From an uncultured Eubacterium sp. (lineage in GTDB: Bacteria; Bacillota; Clostridia; Lachnospirales; Lachnospiraceae): a stretch of 45,154 bases of DNA. The DNA is taken from positions 1-45,154 of the forward strand of contig CALGGT010000079.1 in assembly GCA_937915825.1 (NCBI GenBank), in the 5' to 3' direction. A program made the position numbers and the translations under genes. Position 1 is the stretch's first letter. Every line of letters starts with the position of its first letter. Under the pieces are notes generated by a model. That model was not told the DNA's origin and did not search any database. It saw only the letters and a list, made by a program, of their open reading frames with translations. Positions 34,732 to 42,686 of this stretch are shown here, one piece after another.

Positions 34732-36114
34732 TTACTTTAACCTTTCTATCAGATCCTCCATATGCATGCCGCGGGACCCTTTCACTAAGATCCAGGCTCC
34801 TTCCGGCACGTGCTCCCTGGCATACGCTGCTGCCTGTTCACAGGTTTCAAAAGATGCGGTTGTTAGATTCGAATCTTTTAATTCCTCCGCGATAAACCTG
34901 GCCTCGGTCCCCACCGTGATCACCATGGAAATCCCTCTTTGATCGTTTTCCATCTGGGCAAGGTAAGTTCCAACGCCCCGATGAAGCTTCTCCGAATCCT
35001 CCCCCAACTCCAGCACGTCTCCTAACACAGCGACGGTAAACCCGCCTTCTCCCCGATCAAACAGAGCCTCTACATTGCTTGTAATGGAATCCGGGCTGGC
35101 ATTGTAGGTATCATCGATCACATGCCACGTTCCGATCTCTTCCACCACGCCCCTTTTTTGATAGGGCTTATATTCCTCCAAGGCATGAATCCCCGCTTTT
35201 TCGTCAACATGAAAATAATTTCCAAGGGCCAGAGCCACCAGGGCATTTTCCACATAATGCCTGCCCAAAACCGAAAGACAAACCGTGCCCGTATGTGTCC
35301 CATATTCATAGGAAAAGATCTCCTTCCCATCCCTTAATTCTAAGTCTTTTCCCCGAATCTCCACATCCTCCTCCAGACCGTAGGTGTGAACCTGAGGCAT
35401 TCTTTCACATAAATTCCAGGGAATATTCTCTGCCATCTTTCGCATGTCCCCGTCTCCGCAGAAGAACACATCCTTTGCATACGTTACAATGTGTCCTTTT
35501 TCAAATGCGATGTTCTCTCTGCTTCCCAGATTTCCAATGTGGCTTACGCCAATGTTGGTGATCACCGCCACCTCCGGGCGGACAATCTCTACCAGTTGCT
35601 CCATCTCTCCGGGCAAGCTCATTCCCATCTCGATTATGGCGATCTCCGTGTCATCCTGAATTTCAAACATCATAAGAGCCACGCCGATCTGACTGTTCAG
35701 ATTCCCCTTTGTCTTGACGATCTGATAGTTCGAAGAAAGTACCGCGCCGATCATTTCCTTCGTTGTGGTTTTCCCGACACTTCCGGTGATCCCCACAATG
35801 GGAATCTGAAACTGTCTGCGGTACCACCCTCCCAGTCTTTGCAAGGCCTGTAACGTATCCTCCACCAGGATCAGGCTTCCGGATTCCCGGGAAATCTCCA
35901 TCTCTTTTTCGGTCAGGGCAACGCCTCCCTTTGCCAATACGTCCGCCAGGAACCGATGGGCGTCTACCCGCTCTCCTACCAGGGGCACAAACAAAGTGAC
36001 CTCTTCTGTTTTCCGGGAATCGATCTCCACCCGGTTGATCTCCTTGGCTGTATCTCCAAATAAAAGGGTTCCTCCTGTGGCATCCAGAATCTCTGCAACC
36101 GTAATACTTCTCAT
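34732..36114 (-). CDS. murF: UDP-MurNAc-tripeptide D-Ala-D-Ala ligase (MurF)
   Basis: Adds D-Ala-D-Ala to complete the UDP-MurNAc-pentapeptide. 460 residues. P-loop GITGSVGKTTTKE at 108-120, VITNIGVSHIGNLGSRENIA, and DDTYNASPDSI. Head of the long operon; AAAGGA precedes the ATG. It lies outside the dcw cluster. I see no convincing promoter in the short gap to dapB, so some read-through past the dapB hairpin is possible. Confidence 0.96.
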   Translation of the reverse strand: MRSITVAEILDATGGTLLFGDTAKEINRVEIDSRKTEEVTLFVPLVGERVDAHRFLADVLAKGGVALTEKEMEISRESGSLILVEDTLQALQRLGGWYRRQFQIPIVGITGSVGKTTTKEMIGAVLSSNYQIVKTKGNLNSQIGVALMMFEIQDDTEIAIIEMGMSLPGEMEQLVEIVRPEVAVITNIGVSHIGNLGSRENIAFEKGHIVTYAKDVFFCGDGDMRKMAENIPWNLCERMPQVHTYGLEEDVEIRGKDLELRDGKEIFSYEYGTHTGTVCLSVLGRHYVENALVALALGNYFHVDEKAGIHALEEYKPYQKRGVVEEIGTWHVIDDTYNASPDSITSNVEALFDRGEGGFTVAVLGDVLELGEDSEKLHRGVGTYLAQMENDQRGISMVITVGTEARFIAEELKDSNLTTASFETCEQAAAYAREHVPEGAWILVKGSRGMHMEDLIERLK

Positions 36115-36131
36115 AACTTTATCCTTTCATA

Positions 36132-36176
36132 ACAAACACTTCCTGCTTCGTCCTAAAACCGACCATGCAGGAAGTG
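36132..36176 (-). terminator. Hairpin after dapB
   Basis: 10-bp perfect stem CACTTCCTGC (36,137-36,146) with GCAGGAAGTG (36,167-36,176) and a 20-nt loop. On the minus strand only a short TTTGTT follows, so termination may be incomplete. Confidence 0.65.
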
Positions 36177-36183
36177 CGTAAAA

Positions 36184-36945
36184 TTACCCTTGGATTACAT
36201 CTGACATGTTATACATTCCGGCTCCCTTTCCCTTCATATACTTGGCTGCCGATACGGCTCCTTTTCCGAATACCGCCTTACTGTAAGCCCGATGGGAAAT
36301 GGTGATCACTTCATCTTCCCCGGCAAAGATCACATCATGATCTCCCACAATGGTCCCGCCTCGAACGGCGCTGATCCCCAGTTCTTTCTTTTCCCGGGGC
36401 GCACGTCTTTGACTGCGATCAAAGATGTAATCGTAGGGAGGATCCGCCACTTCATTGATGGAATCCGCCAGGGCAAGGGCTGTTCCGGATGGAGCATCCG
36501 CTTTCTTGTTGTGATGCTTTTCCACGATCTCAATGTCAAATCCCTCCGGCGCCAATACCTGGGTTGCCTTCCGGATCAGATCCATGATCGTATTGACTCC
36601 CAAAGACATATTCGCGGAACGCAAGAAGGCAGCTTCTTTGGAAGCTTCTTCGATCTTTGCCAGCTGTTCTTCGGAATAACCGGTGGTACAAAGAACCCCC
36701 GGCACCTTGGTTTCTTTGCAATACGATAAAATCCCATCCAAAGCCTTCGGCGATGAAAAATCAATTAACGCATCCGCTTCTTCCTTACATTCCGAAAGAT
36801 CCTTGTAAACCGGATATTCCCCTGTGGCAAACTTCGGTTCAATATCAATTCCTGCTACAATCTCCGCATCGGGATCATCCGCTACGATCCGGCTGATCGT
36901 TCGTCCCATGGCTCCATTGCAGCCACACATAATGATTCTTGTCAT
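36184..36945 (-). CDS. dapB: 4-hydroxy-tetrahydrodipicolinate reductase (DapB)
   Basis: NAD(P)H-dependent second step of the diaminopimelate/lysine branch. 253 residues. N-terminal Rossmann loop GCNGAMGRTI (about 8-17), EKHHNKKADAPSGTA signature with catalytic His and Lys, and the C-terminal FGKGAVSAAKYM. The start overlaps the dapA stop by 4 nt (ATGA). DAP supplies both lysine and peptidoglycan cross-links. Confidence 0.97.
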   Translation of the reverse strand: MTRIIMCGCNGAMGRTISRIVADDPDAEIVAGIDIEPKFATGEYPVYKDLSECKEEADALIDFSSPKALDGILSYCKETKVPGVLCTTGYSEEQLAKIEEASKEAAFLRSANMSLGVNTIMDLIRKATQVLAPEGFDIEIVEKHHNKKADAPSGTALALADSINEVADPPYDYIFDRSQRRAPREKKELGISAVRGGTIVGDHDVIFAGEDEVITISHRAYSKAVFGKGAVSAAKYMKGKGAGMYNMSDVIQG

Positions 36946-37826
36946 AACAATCCTACTTTCTTCATTTCGTCGCTTAATCTCTTCGCATTGGCTTCTTCCA
37001 TCTCCGTTAACGGAAGTCGTAAACTGCCCACTTCCATTCCCATCAGATTCATTGCTTTCTTAACCGGGATGGGGTTTACCTCACAGAACAACGCCTTAAT
37101 CAAATGAAAATATTTCAACTGCAACGCCTTGCTCTTTTCCACATCTCCAGCCATAAAGGAGGCTACCATATCATGGGTGTCTTTCGGCGCCACGTTGGAC
37201 AATACGGAGATCACTCCTTTCCCTCCCAGGGAAATCGTCGGTGTGATCATATCGTCGTTTCCGGAATATAAGTCAATCGTTCCTTCACTCTTTGCCATAA
37301 CTTCCGCTACCTCGGCAATGTCACCAATGGCATCCTTTACCCCAACGATGTTGGGAACTTCCTTACAAAGAGAAACCACCGTATCTACCGCAATTTTCAC
37401 GCCGGTCCTTCCGGGGATGTTATACATAAGGATGGGAACATCCACCGCATTGGCGATCTTCTTGTAATGTTCTTTTAATCCATTTTGCGTACATTTATTA
37501 TAGTAAGGCGTTACCACCAGAAGCCCGTCCGCTCCGGCATCCTGGGCTTTCCTGGAAAGATAAACGGCGGATTCCGTAGAATTGGAACCGGTGCCGGCAA
37601 CAACCGGAATCCTCTTCCCGACTGCATCGCAGCATACCTTAATGCATTCAATGTGTTCTTCTTCGGACAAGGTAGACGCCTCACCGGTTGTTCCGCAAAT
37701 AATGATCGCGTCGGTTTCATTGGCTACATGATATTCCACCAACTCTTCCAGCTTTTCAAAATTCACGTTTCCATCCTGCTTCATAGGGGTAATCAGAGCT
37801 ACCCCGGCTCCTGTGAAAATAGCCAT
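36942..37826 (-). CDS. dapA: 4-hydroxy-tetrahydrodipicolinate synthase (DapA)
   Basis: Condenses pyruvate with aspartate semialdehyde, the first committed step toward DAP and lysine. 294 residues, TIM barrel. Motifs: GTTGEASTLSEEEH (about 45-58), MYNIPGRTG with the catalytic Tyr, and VGVKDAIGDI with the Schiff-base Lys. GGAGG precedes the ATG. Controlled by the lysine riboswitch and attenuator immediately upstream, so the dapA-dapB pair should be switched off when lysine is plentiful. Confidence 0.97.
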   Translation of the reverse strand: MAIFTGAGVALITPMKQDGNVNFEKLEELVEYHVANETDAIIICGTTGEASTLSEEEHIECIKVCCDAVGKRIPVVAGTGSNSTESAVYLSRKAQDAGADGLLVVTPYYNKCTQNGLKEHYKKIANAVDVPILMYNIPGRTGVKIAVDTVVSLCKEVPNIVGVKDAIGDIAEVAEVMAKSEGTIDLYSGNDDMITPTISLGGKGVISVLSNVAPKDTHDMVASFMAGDVEKSKALQLKYFHLIKALFCEVNPIPVKKAMNLMGMEVGSLRLPLTEMEEANAKRLSDEMKKVGLL

Positions 37827-37891
37827 TTTTCATTCCTCCAATCCATGACTTGTACTGCTTTTTTATCCGGTATTTTGATCCGATCGAAAAT

Positions 37892-37916
37892 AAAAAAGCA
37901 TTCCACAAGGAATGCT
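37892..37916 (-). terminator. Attenuator of the lysine riboswitch
   Basis: Perfect 8-bp stem AGCATTCC (37,897-37,904) with GGAATGCT (37,909-37,916), tetraloop, followed on the minus strand by a run of six T residues. It lies between the riboswitch and the dapA ribosome site, so it is the expression platform. Confidence 0.9.
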
Positions 37917-37930
37917 AGAATTCTTCTTGA

Positions 37931-38098
37931 ATATGTAGCACTCCATCGAATACGATGACAGTCGTATGCTTCTTCAACATACGCCCAGGCAGATCATCCG
38001 TGAAAATGATCCCCTTCGGCAAATCTTCCTTTTAAAGCCCTTCCTCTGTCTACACGGACATCCGGGTTTCTACTGATAAGATTCGCGCCTCTACGAAA
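37931..38098 (-). ncRNA. Lysine riboswitch (L-box)
   Basis: On the minus strand the leader shows the ordered L-box blocks. GTAGAGGCGCGAA (from 38,094) opens it, then an AAAGG/TTTGCCGAAG block with a GATCAT stem-loop follows. Next come CTGGGC, a GCATACGACTGTCA block and the closing GATGGAGTGCTAC (ending 37,935), which pairs with GTAG to form P1. These match the lysC leader of Bacillus. It is followed by an intrinsic terminator and then dapA-dapB, so lysine binding is expected to cause termination. Confidence 0.92.
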
Positions 38099-38110
38099 CT
38101 CTTCTTAATT

Positions 38111-38139
38111 ACAATAGCACGAACCCAAGGGAAAGTCAA
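38111..38139 (-). promoter_or_regulatory. dapA promoter
   Basis: Minus strand TTGACT (38,134-38,139), 17-bp spacer, TATTGT (38,111-38,116). Transcription would begin just ahead of the riboswitch at 38,098. Confidence 0.8.
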
Positions 38140-38176
38140 CCGGATTTTTCAAAAGAATTGGTTACGATTCACAGCT

Positions 38177-38239
38177 AGTATGGTAGAAAACGCGCAGATT
38201 GACAGCTTGCTGGCATATCTGCGCGTTTTCCACCATACT
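38177..38239. repeat. 23-bp inverted repeat hairpin
   Basis: The arm at 38,177-38,199 and the arm at 38,217-38,239 are reverse complements with a single mismatch, separated by 17 nt. Either strand would fold into a long stable hairpin. It lies upstream of the dapA promoter and well upstream of the carB promoter, so it is not an obvious terminator for either. Confidence 0.9.
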
Positions 38240-38244
38240 GGCTG

Positions 38245-38318
38245 GAATCAGCAACCTGCCTCCAAACTCTTGGGGCAGCCGCGACAGCGGCAATAGAGTC
38301 CCTCGCTTGAAGCGTCGT
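38245..38318. repeat. Direct repeat copy A (74 bp)
   Basis: 74-bp unit repeated at 38,411-38,484 with 4 mismatches. It contains a CTGCC...GGCAG hairpin (CTGCCTC with GGGGCAG) and the small palindrome CGCTTGAAGCG. The copies fall in different reading frames, so this is a DNA or RNA repeat, not a protein repeat. Confidence 0.9.
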
Positions 38319-38410
38319 GTCAGCTAGCTGTTCACGACCAAGAGCGCATAGCGGGCCACAAGAGTTGGAGCAGGGGGCTGTGAATCGTAATCGCCATTTC
38401 CCAGATCGAC

Positions 38411-38484
38411 GAATCAGCAACCTGCCCCCAAACTCTTGGGGCAGCCTCGAACGCGGCAATAGAGTCCCTCGCTTGAAGCGTCGT
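38411..38484. repeat. Direct repeat copy B (74 bp)
   Basis: Second copy of the 74-bp unit, starting 166 bp after copy A. Its hairpin is fully paired (CTGCCCC with GGGGCAG) where copy A has a wobble pair, suggesting the structure is kept. The spacer between copies contains the perfect palindrome CAGCTAGCTG (38,321-38,330) and an imperfect inverted version of part of the unit (CAAGAGTTGGAGCAGG). Confidence 0.9.
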
Positions 38485-38571
38485 AATTCCCTGTATTGAA
38501 CGGCCTTTCCCGGATATCCTTGAAAAAAAACAAAAAAACTCAAAATTTTTCTCCCATTACTTAGAAAGTTG

Positions 38572-38580
38572 TGTTATAAT
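38572..38580 (+). promoter_or_regulatory. carB promoter (extended -10)
   Basis: TGTTATAAT: a TG dinucleotide, one base, then a perfect TATAAT. No good -35 at the expected position, as is usual for extended -10 promoters. It lies 40 nt before the carB start. Confidence 0.6.
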
Positions 38581-38619
38581 ACGTGGAGAATGTTTAGAAG
38601 AAATATAGGAGGTTTCGTG

Positions 38620-41600
38620 ATGCCAAAGAGAACTGATATCCACAAAGTATTAATTATCGGGTCCGGTCCGATCGTAATCGGTCAGGCCTGTGAGTTTGAT
38701 TATTCCGGAACACAAGCTTGTAAAGCCCTTCGTTCCCTGGGATATGAGATTGTATTAGTGAATTCCAATCCAGCAACGATCATGACGGATCCTGAGATGG
38801 CAGATGTTACTTACATTGAACCCTTAAATGTGAAACGTCTCGAAGCGATCATTGCCAAAGAAAGACCGGACGCCTTACTTCCTAATCTTGGCGGTCAATC
38901 CGGTCTCAATCTTTGTTCAGAGCTAAATCAGGCAGGAATCTTAGACAAATACAACGTGAAAGTGATCGGGGTTCAGACCGACGCCATCGAGCGGGGAGAG
39001 GACCGGATCGAATTTAAGAAAACCATGAATTCCCTTGGAATCGAAGTTGCTCGTTCCGAGGTGGCTTACTCCGTTGAGGAAGCATTGGCCATTGCCGATG
39101 AACTGGGATATCCCGTTGTCCTTCGCCCGGCTTATACCATGGGTGGTGCCGGCGGCGGTTTGGTTTACAGTCGCGAAGAATTACAGATTGTTTGCGCCAG
39201 AGGATTGAAGGCATCGCTTGTGGGACAGGTTTTGGTAGAAGAATCCGTAACCGGCTGGGAAGAATTGGAATTAGAGGGGGTTCGGGATAAGGATAACAAC
39301 ATGATCACCGTATGTTTCATTGAAAACATTGATCCCATGGGAGTTCACACCGGTGACTCCTTCTGTTCCGCTCCCATGCTGACCATTTCTGAAGAGGTAC
39401 AACAGGAATTACAGCGTCAGGCTTACAAAATTGTAGAAGCCATTGAAGTGATCGGCGGTACCAATGTACAATTCGCCCACGATCCCGTATCCGGTCGAAT
39501 CGTAGTCATTGAGATCAACCCGAGAACATCCCGTTCTTCCGCACTTGCTTCCAAGGCAACCGGGTTCCCCATCGCGCTGGTTTCTGCGAAATTGGCATCC
39601 GGACTTTCTCTTTCGGAAATCCCCTGTGGAAAATACGGAACCTTAGATAAATATGAGCCGGACGGCGATTACGTGGTGATCAAGTTTGCTCGCTGGGCCT
39701 TCGAGAAATTCAAAGGCGTCGAGGACAAATTGGGTACACAGATGCGTGCCGTCGGCGAAGTTATGTCCATTGGTAAGAATTATAAAGAAGCGTTCCAGAA
39801 AGCCATTCGTTCCCTGGAGAAGAATCGTTACGGCCTGGGACACGTAAATCATTATGATACGCTTTCCAAAGATGAACTTTTGAAAAAGTTAGTAACACCT
39901 TCCAGCGAACGCCACTTCCTTATGTATGAAGCTTTGCGCAAGGGAGCTACCATTGAGGAACTTCATAAATTAACAAAAGTAAAACACTATTTCATTGAAC
40001 AAATGAAAGAATTAGTGGAAGAAGAAGAATCCCTGATCCAGAACTTCTCCGGAAAGGTTCCGGATATTCAGGCTCTAACCCAGGCAAAGAAAGACGGATT
40101 CTCCGATCTGTATTTAGCTCAGATCCTGAACGTAAAGGAAGAAGACATCCGCAATGCCCGTGAAGAAGCAGGTGTCAGCGAGACCTGGGATCAGGTTCAT
40201 GTTTCCGGCACCGAGGACAGTTCTTACTTCTATTCCACATACAACGCGCCGGATCACAATCCCACCAACGAGGACAAACCTAAGATCATGATCTTAGGCG
40301 GCGGTCCCAACCGTATCGGACAGGGAATCGAATTCGATTACTGTTGTGTTCATGCCGCACAATCTTTAAAGAAGCTGGGATTTGAAACCATTATCGTAAA
40401 CTGTAACCCGGAAACCGTATCGACGGACTACGATACTTCCGATAAGTTGTATTTTGAACCCTTAACCCTGGAAGATGTACTTTCCATCTACCGCAAGGAA
40501 AAACCGGTAGGCGTCATCGCCCAATTCGGTGGACAAACTCCTTTGAACTTAGCTTCAGAGTTGGAAGCAAACGGAGTAAAAATATTAGGAACCTCTCCTT
40601 CGGTGATCGATCTGGCCGAGGATCGGGATGAATTCCGAACTATGATGGATAAATTAGGCATCCCCATGCCGGAATCCGGAATGGCAACCACAGTGGAAGA
40701 GGCCAAGGAGATCGCCAACCGGATCGGATACCCGGTTATGGTTCGTCCTTCCTATGTGTTAGGTGGACGAGGCATGGAAGTGGTTTATGACGACGAGAGC
40801 ATGATCGGCTATATGGAGGCCGCTGTGGGAGTTACACCGGATCGTCCTATTTTGATCGACCGTTTCTTACATCATGCAACCGAGTGCGAAGCCGATGCCA
40901 TCGCGGATGGAGAACATGCTTATGTTCCCGCGGTAATGGAACACATTGAGCTGGCAGGAATTCATTCCGGTGATTCCGCTTGTATTATTCCTTCCAAACA
41001 CATTTCCGAGAAGAATCTGGAAACCATTCGGGATTATACAAGAAAGATCGCTCAGGAAATGCATGTTGTGGGATTAATGAATATGCAATACGCCATTGAA
41101 GATGATGTGGTTTATGTATTAGAGGCCAATCCCAGAGCTTCCCGTACCGTACCTTTGGTTTCCAAGGTTTGCGGAATCACCATGGTTCCCATTGCCACAG
41201 ATATTATCACCAGAGAAATTACCGGAAGACCTTCTCCCGTTCCAAATCTTAAAAAGAGAGAGATCCCTTACTACGGTGTGAAAGAAGCGGTCTTCCCCTT
41301 CAATATGTTCCCGGAGGTGGATCCGATCTTAGGACCGGAAATGAGATCCACTGGTGAAGTATTGGGAATGTCCAAGTCCTCCGGCGGTGCTTTCTTTAAA
41401 GCGGAAGAGGCTGCCAAGGCGGAATTACCTTTGGAGGGAACGGTTTTGATCTCCGTAAACCGCCAGGAAAAACCGGAAGTACCGGAGGTTGCCAAGCTTC
41501 TCCACGACAACGGATTTAACATTGTTGCCACCGGAACCACCTATGACTTAATCGTCGAAAACGGGATTCCCGCTAAGAGAGTGAACAAACTGTATGAGGG

Positions 41601-41853
41601 GCGCCCTCATATTACCGACCACATTGCCAATGGAGAGATTCAACTGATCATTAACTCTCCTGCCGGTAAAGAATCCATTCACGACGACAGTTACTTACGT
41701 AAGGCCGCTGTAAAATACAAAATCCCTTACATCACTACCATCGCAGCAGGTAGGGCTGCCGCGGAAGGGATCGACCATTTGCGTAAACGTCATATGGGTG
41801 AAATCCACTCCCTTCAGGAATGGCACAAGCAGATCAAGGAATTGGATGACTAA
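38620..41853 (+). CDS. carB: Carbamoyl-phosphate synthase large subunit
   Basis: Makes carbamoyl phosphate from bicarbonate, ATP and glutamine-derived ammonia for arginine and pyrimidine synthesis. 1,077 residues from the ATG at 38,620, which has TAGGAGG upstream. Two homologous ATP-grasp halves: IGSGPIVIGQACEFDYSG near 12-29 and GGGPNRIGQGIEFDYC near 560, each with a GGQ loop and PRTSRSSAL or PRASRTVPL. A C-terminal MGS-type allosteric domain (from about 935) ends the protein. The small subunit carA is not adjacent: upstream is the repeat cluster and the divergent dapA. The next gene is typA. Confidence 0.97.
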   Translation: MPKRTDIHKVLIIGSGPIVIGQACEFDYSGTQACKALRSLGYEIVLVNSNPATIMTDPEMADVTYIEPLNVKRLEAIIAKERPDALLPNLGGQSGLNLCSELNQAGILDKYNVKVIGVQTDAIERGEDRIEFKKTMNSLGIEVARSEVAYSVEEALAIADELGYPVVLRPAYTMGGAGGGLVYSREELQIVCARGLKASLVGQVLVEESVTGWEELELEGVRDKDNNMITVCFIENIDPMGVHTGDSFCSAPMLTISEEVQQELQRQAYKIVEAIEVIGGTNVQFAHDPVSGRIVVIEINPRTSRSSALASKATGFPIALVSAKLASGLSLSEIPCGKYGTLDKYEPDGDYVVIKFARWAFEKFKGVEDKLGTQMRAVGEVMSIGKNYKEAFQKAIRSLEKNRYGLGHVNHYDTLSKDELLKKLVTPSSERHFLMYEALRKGATIEELHKLTKVKHYFIEQMKELVEEEESLIQNFSGKVPDIQALTQAKKDGFSDLYLAQILNVKEEDIRNAREEAGVSETWDQVHVSGTEDSSYFYSTYNAPDHNPTNEDKPKIMILGGGPNRIGQGIEFDYCCVHAAQSLKKLGFETIIVNCNPETVSTDYDTSDKLYFEPLTLEDVLSIYRKEKPVGVIAQFGGQTPLNLASELEANGVKILGTSPSVIDLAEDRDEFRTMMDKLGIPMPESGMATTVEEAKEIANRIGYPVMVRPSYVLGGRGMEVVYDDESMIGYMEAAVGVTPDRPILIDRFLHHATECEADAIADGEHAYVPAVMEHIELAGIHSGDSACIIPSKHISEKNLETIRDYTRKIAQEMHVVGLMNMQYAIEDDVVYVLEANPRASRTVPLVSKVCGITMVPIATDIITREITGRPSPVPNLKKREIPYYGVKEAVFPFNMFPEVDPILGPEMRSTGEVLGMSKSSGGAFFKAEEAAKAELPLEGTVLISVNRQEKPEVPEVAKLLHDNGFNIVATGTTYDLIVENGIPAKRVNKLYEGRPHITDHIANGEIQLIINSPAGKESIHDDSYLRKAAVKYKIPYITTIAAGRAAAEGIDHLRKRHMGEIHSLQEWHKQIKELDD

Positions 41854-41897
41854 TCCCAAGTGCTTGGATCCACGCCATCCAGTGATAAAACATACAG

Positions 41898-41944
41898 ATA
41901 CGACAACTGCGACGGGAGCTCCTCTCCCGTCGTTCCTATCGTAT
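41898..41944 (+). terminator. Two-tier hairpin after carB
   Basis: Inner stem CGACGGGAG (41,910-41,918) with CTCCCGTCG (41,924-41,932) and outer stem ATACGA (41,898-41,903) with TCGTAT (41,939-41,944). There is no T tract after it, so it may be a weak terminator or an RNA processing/stability element. Confidence 0.5.
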
Positions 41945-42017
41945 GAAACAATAAAAACACAAAGGCGAAAAGAACAGAAAAAAGAGAGAAAAGAGAAAAG
42001 AGAAAAGAGGAACCAAA

Positions 42018-42206
42018 ATGTTAGCCACAAGAGATAATGTACGAAATATTGCCATCATCGCCCACGTTGACCATGGTAAAACCACCATCGTAGATGAGCT
42101 TTTGAAACAAAGCGGCGTATTTCGTGAGAACCAGGAAGTTGCCGAGCGTGTTATGGACTCCAACGACATTGAACGTGAGAGAGGAATTACCATTTTATCC
42201 AATTGA
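42018..42206 (+). pseudogene. typA: Truncated typA/bipA (N-terminal 62 codons)
   Basis: Start of the ribosome-associated translational GTPase TypA/BipA. The G1 loop AHVDHGKTT (about 15-23) and the switch region MDSNDIERERGITIL (about 46-60) are intact, with GAGGAA before the ATG. Full-length TypA has about 610 residues. Here the match ends at residue 61 and a stop follows one codon later. The foreign sequence begins at about 42,203. The gene is therefore cut by a junction and not mutated within. Purine-rich tandem AGAGAAA units (about 41,979-42,009) precede the ribosome site. Confidence 0.9.
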
Positions 42207-42549
42207 GCGTATGAATATGGCAACCGGAGAAATGTTTGGTGATGGTGAGCATATTCTATATGTAAATGGTGCATATCGTGGTAATACCAGCGATATTGCG
42301 ACATTTGATGTTTATGCAGATGGCCAATTAGTTAAGGCCAATGCCACGGACTTTTATAAAAAATTCCCTGTTGGAACTCTTATTGAAGTAAGAAATATTA
42401 ATGTAGCGGATGGTTATACTTATATTGGAACTTCTGATAAAGCAAGTTATGGCAATGTTCATCATCAGGATGAGTTACCATTCTATGTTGAAACTGAACT
42501 TGTTAATGATGTTGCTTTAAGCTTTGTTGATTCAAGTTCTCTGGAATAG
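42202..42549 (+). pseudogene. C-terminal fragment of a surface or tail-fibre-like protein
   Basis: About 115 codons in frame with no credible start or ribosome site: the 5' part is missing at the junction. The visible pattern is TFDVYADGQLVKANATDFY, then a FPVGTLIEVRNI segment, then DGYTYIGT. From memory it resembles a beta-rich module seen in secreted proteins and phage tail or host-specificity proteins of Firmicutes. That is a resemblance, not a firm identification. A terminator follows after a 90-nt gap. Confidence 0.45.
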
Positions 42550-42634
42550 GCTTCGGGATGTTTCATTAATTTGGGTCACATACTACCACTTATCGTTGGG
42601 TAGATACCTATTTACAATAAAATAATTTTAATTT

Positions 42635-42670
42635 GGGGGTTAGTATATAAAGTACTGACCCCCTTTATTT
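42635..42670 (+). terminator. Terminator after the surface-protein fragment
   Basis: 11-bp stem GGGGGTTAGTA (42,635-42,645) with TACTGACCCCC (42,653-42,663), one wobble pair, 7-nt loop, then TTTATTT. A typical bacterial terminator. Confidence 0.85.
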
Positions 42671-42686
42671 TAATGGAGAATTTTTA

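Larger units (their letters stand above)
38162..38390. repeat. Inverted repeat bounding a non-coding element
   Basis: TTACGATTCACAGC (38,162-38,175) recurs as its exact reverse complement at 38,377-38,390. The left arm is next to the second inverted repeat at 38,177-38,239. Confidence 0.8.

Noticed and set aside
38177..38239. Long inverted repeat as an insertion-sequence end or terminator
   Set aside because: No transposase is near, no target duplication is visible, there is no T tract, and it lies upstream of the dapA promoter.
38175..38543. Open frame of 122 codons on the minus strand across the repeat cluster
   Set aside because: The two 74-bp repeat copies are read in different frames, there is no ribosome site, and the composition is that of a structured repeat.
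42124..42210. Plus-strand start at 42,124 for the surface-protein fragment
   Set aside because: These codons are typA DNA read in the wrong frame; the foreign protein begins only at the junction and lacks its own start.
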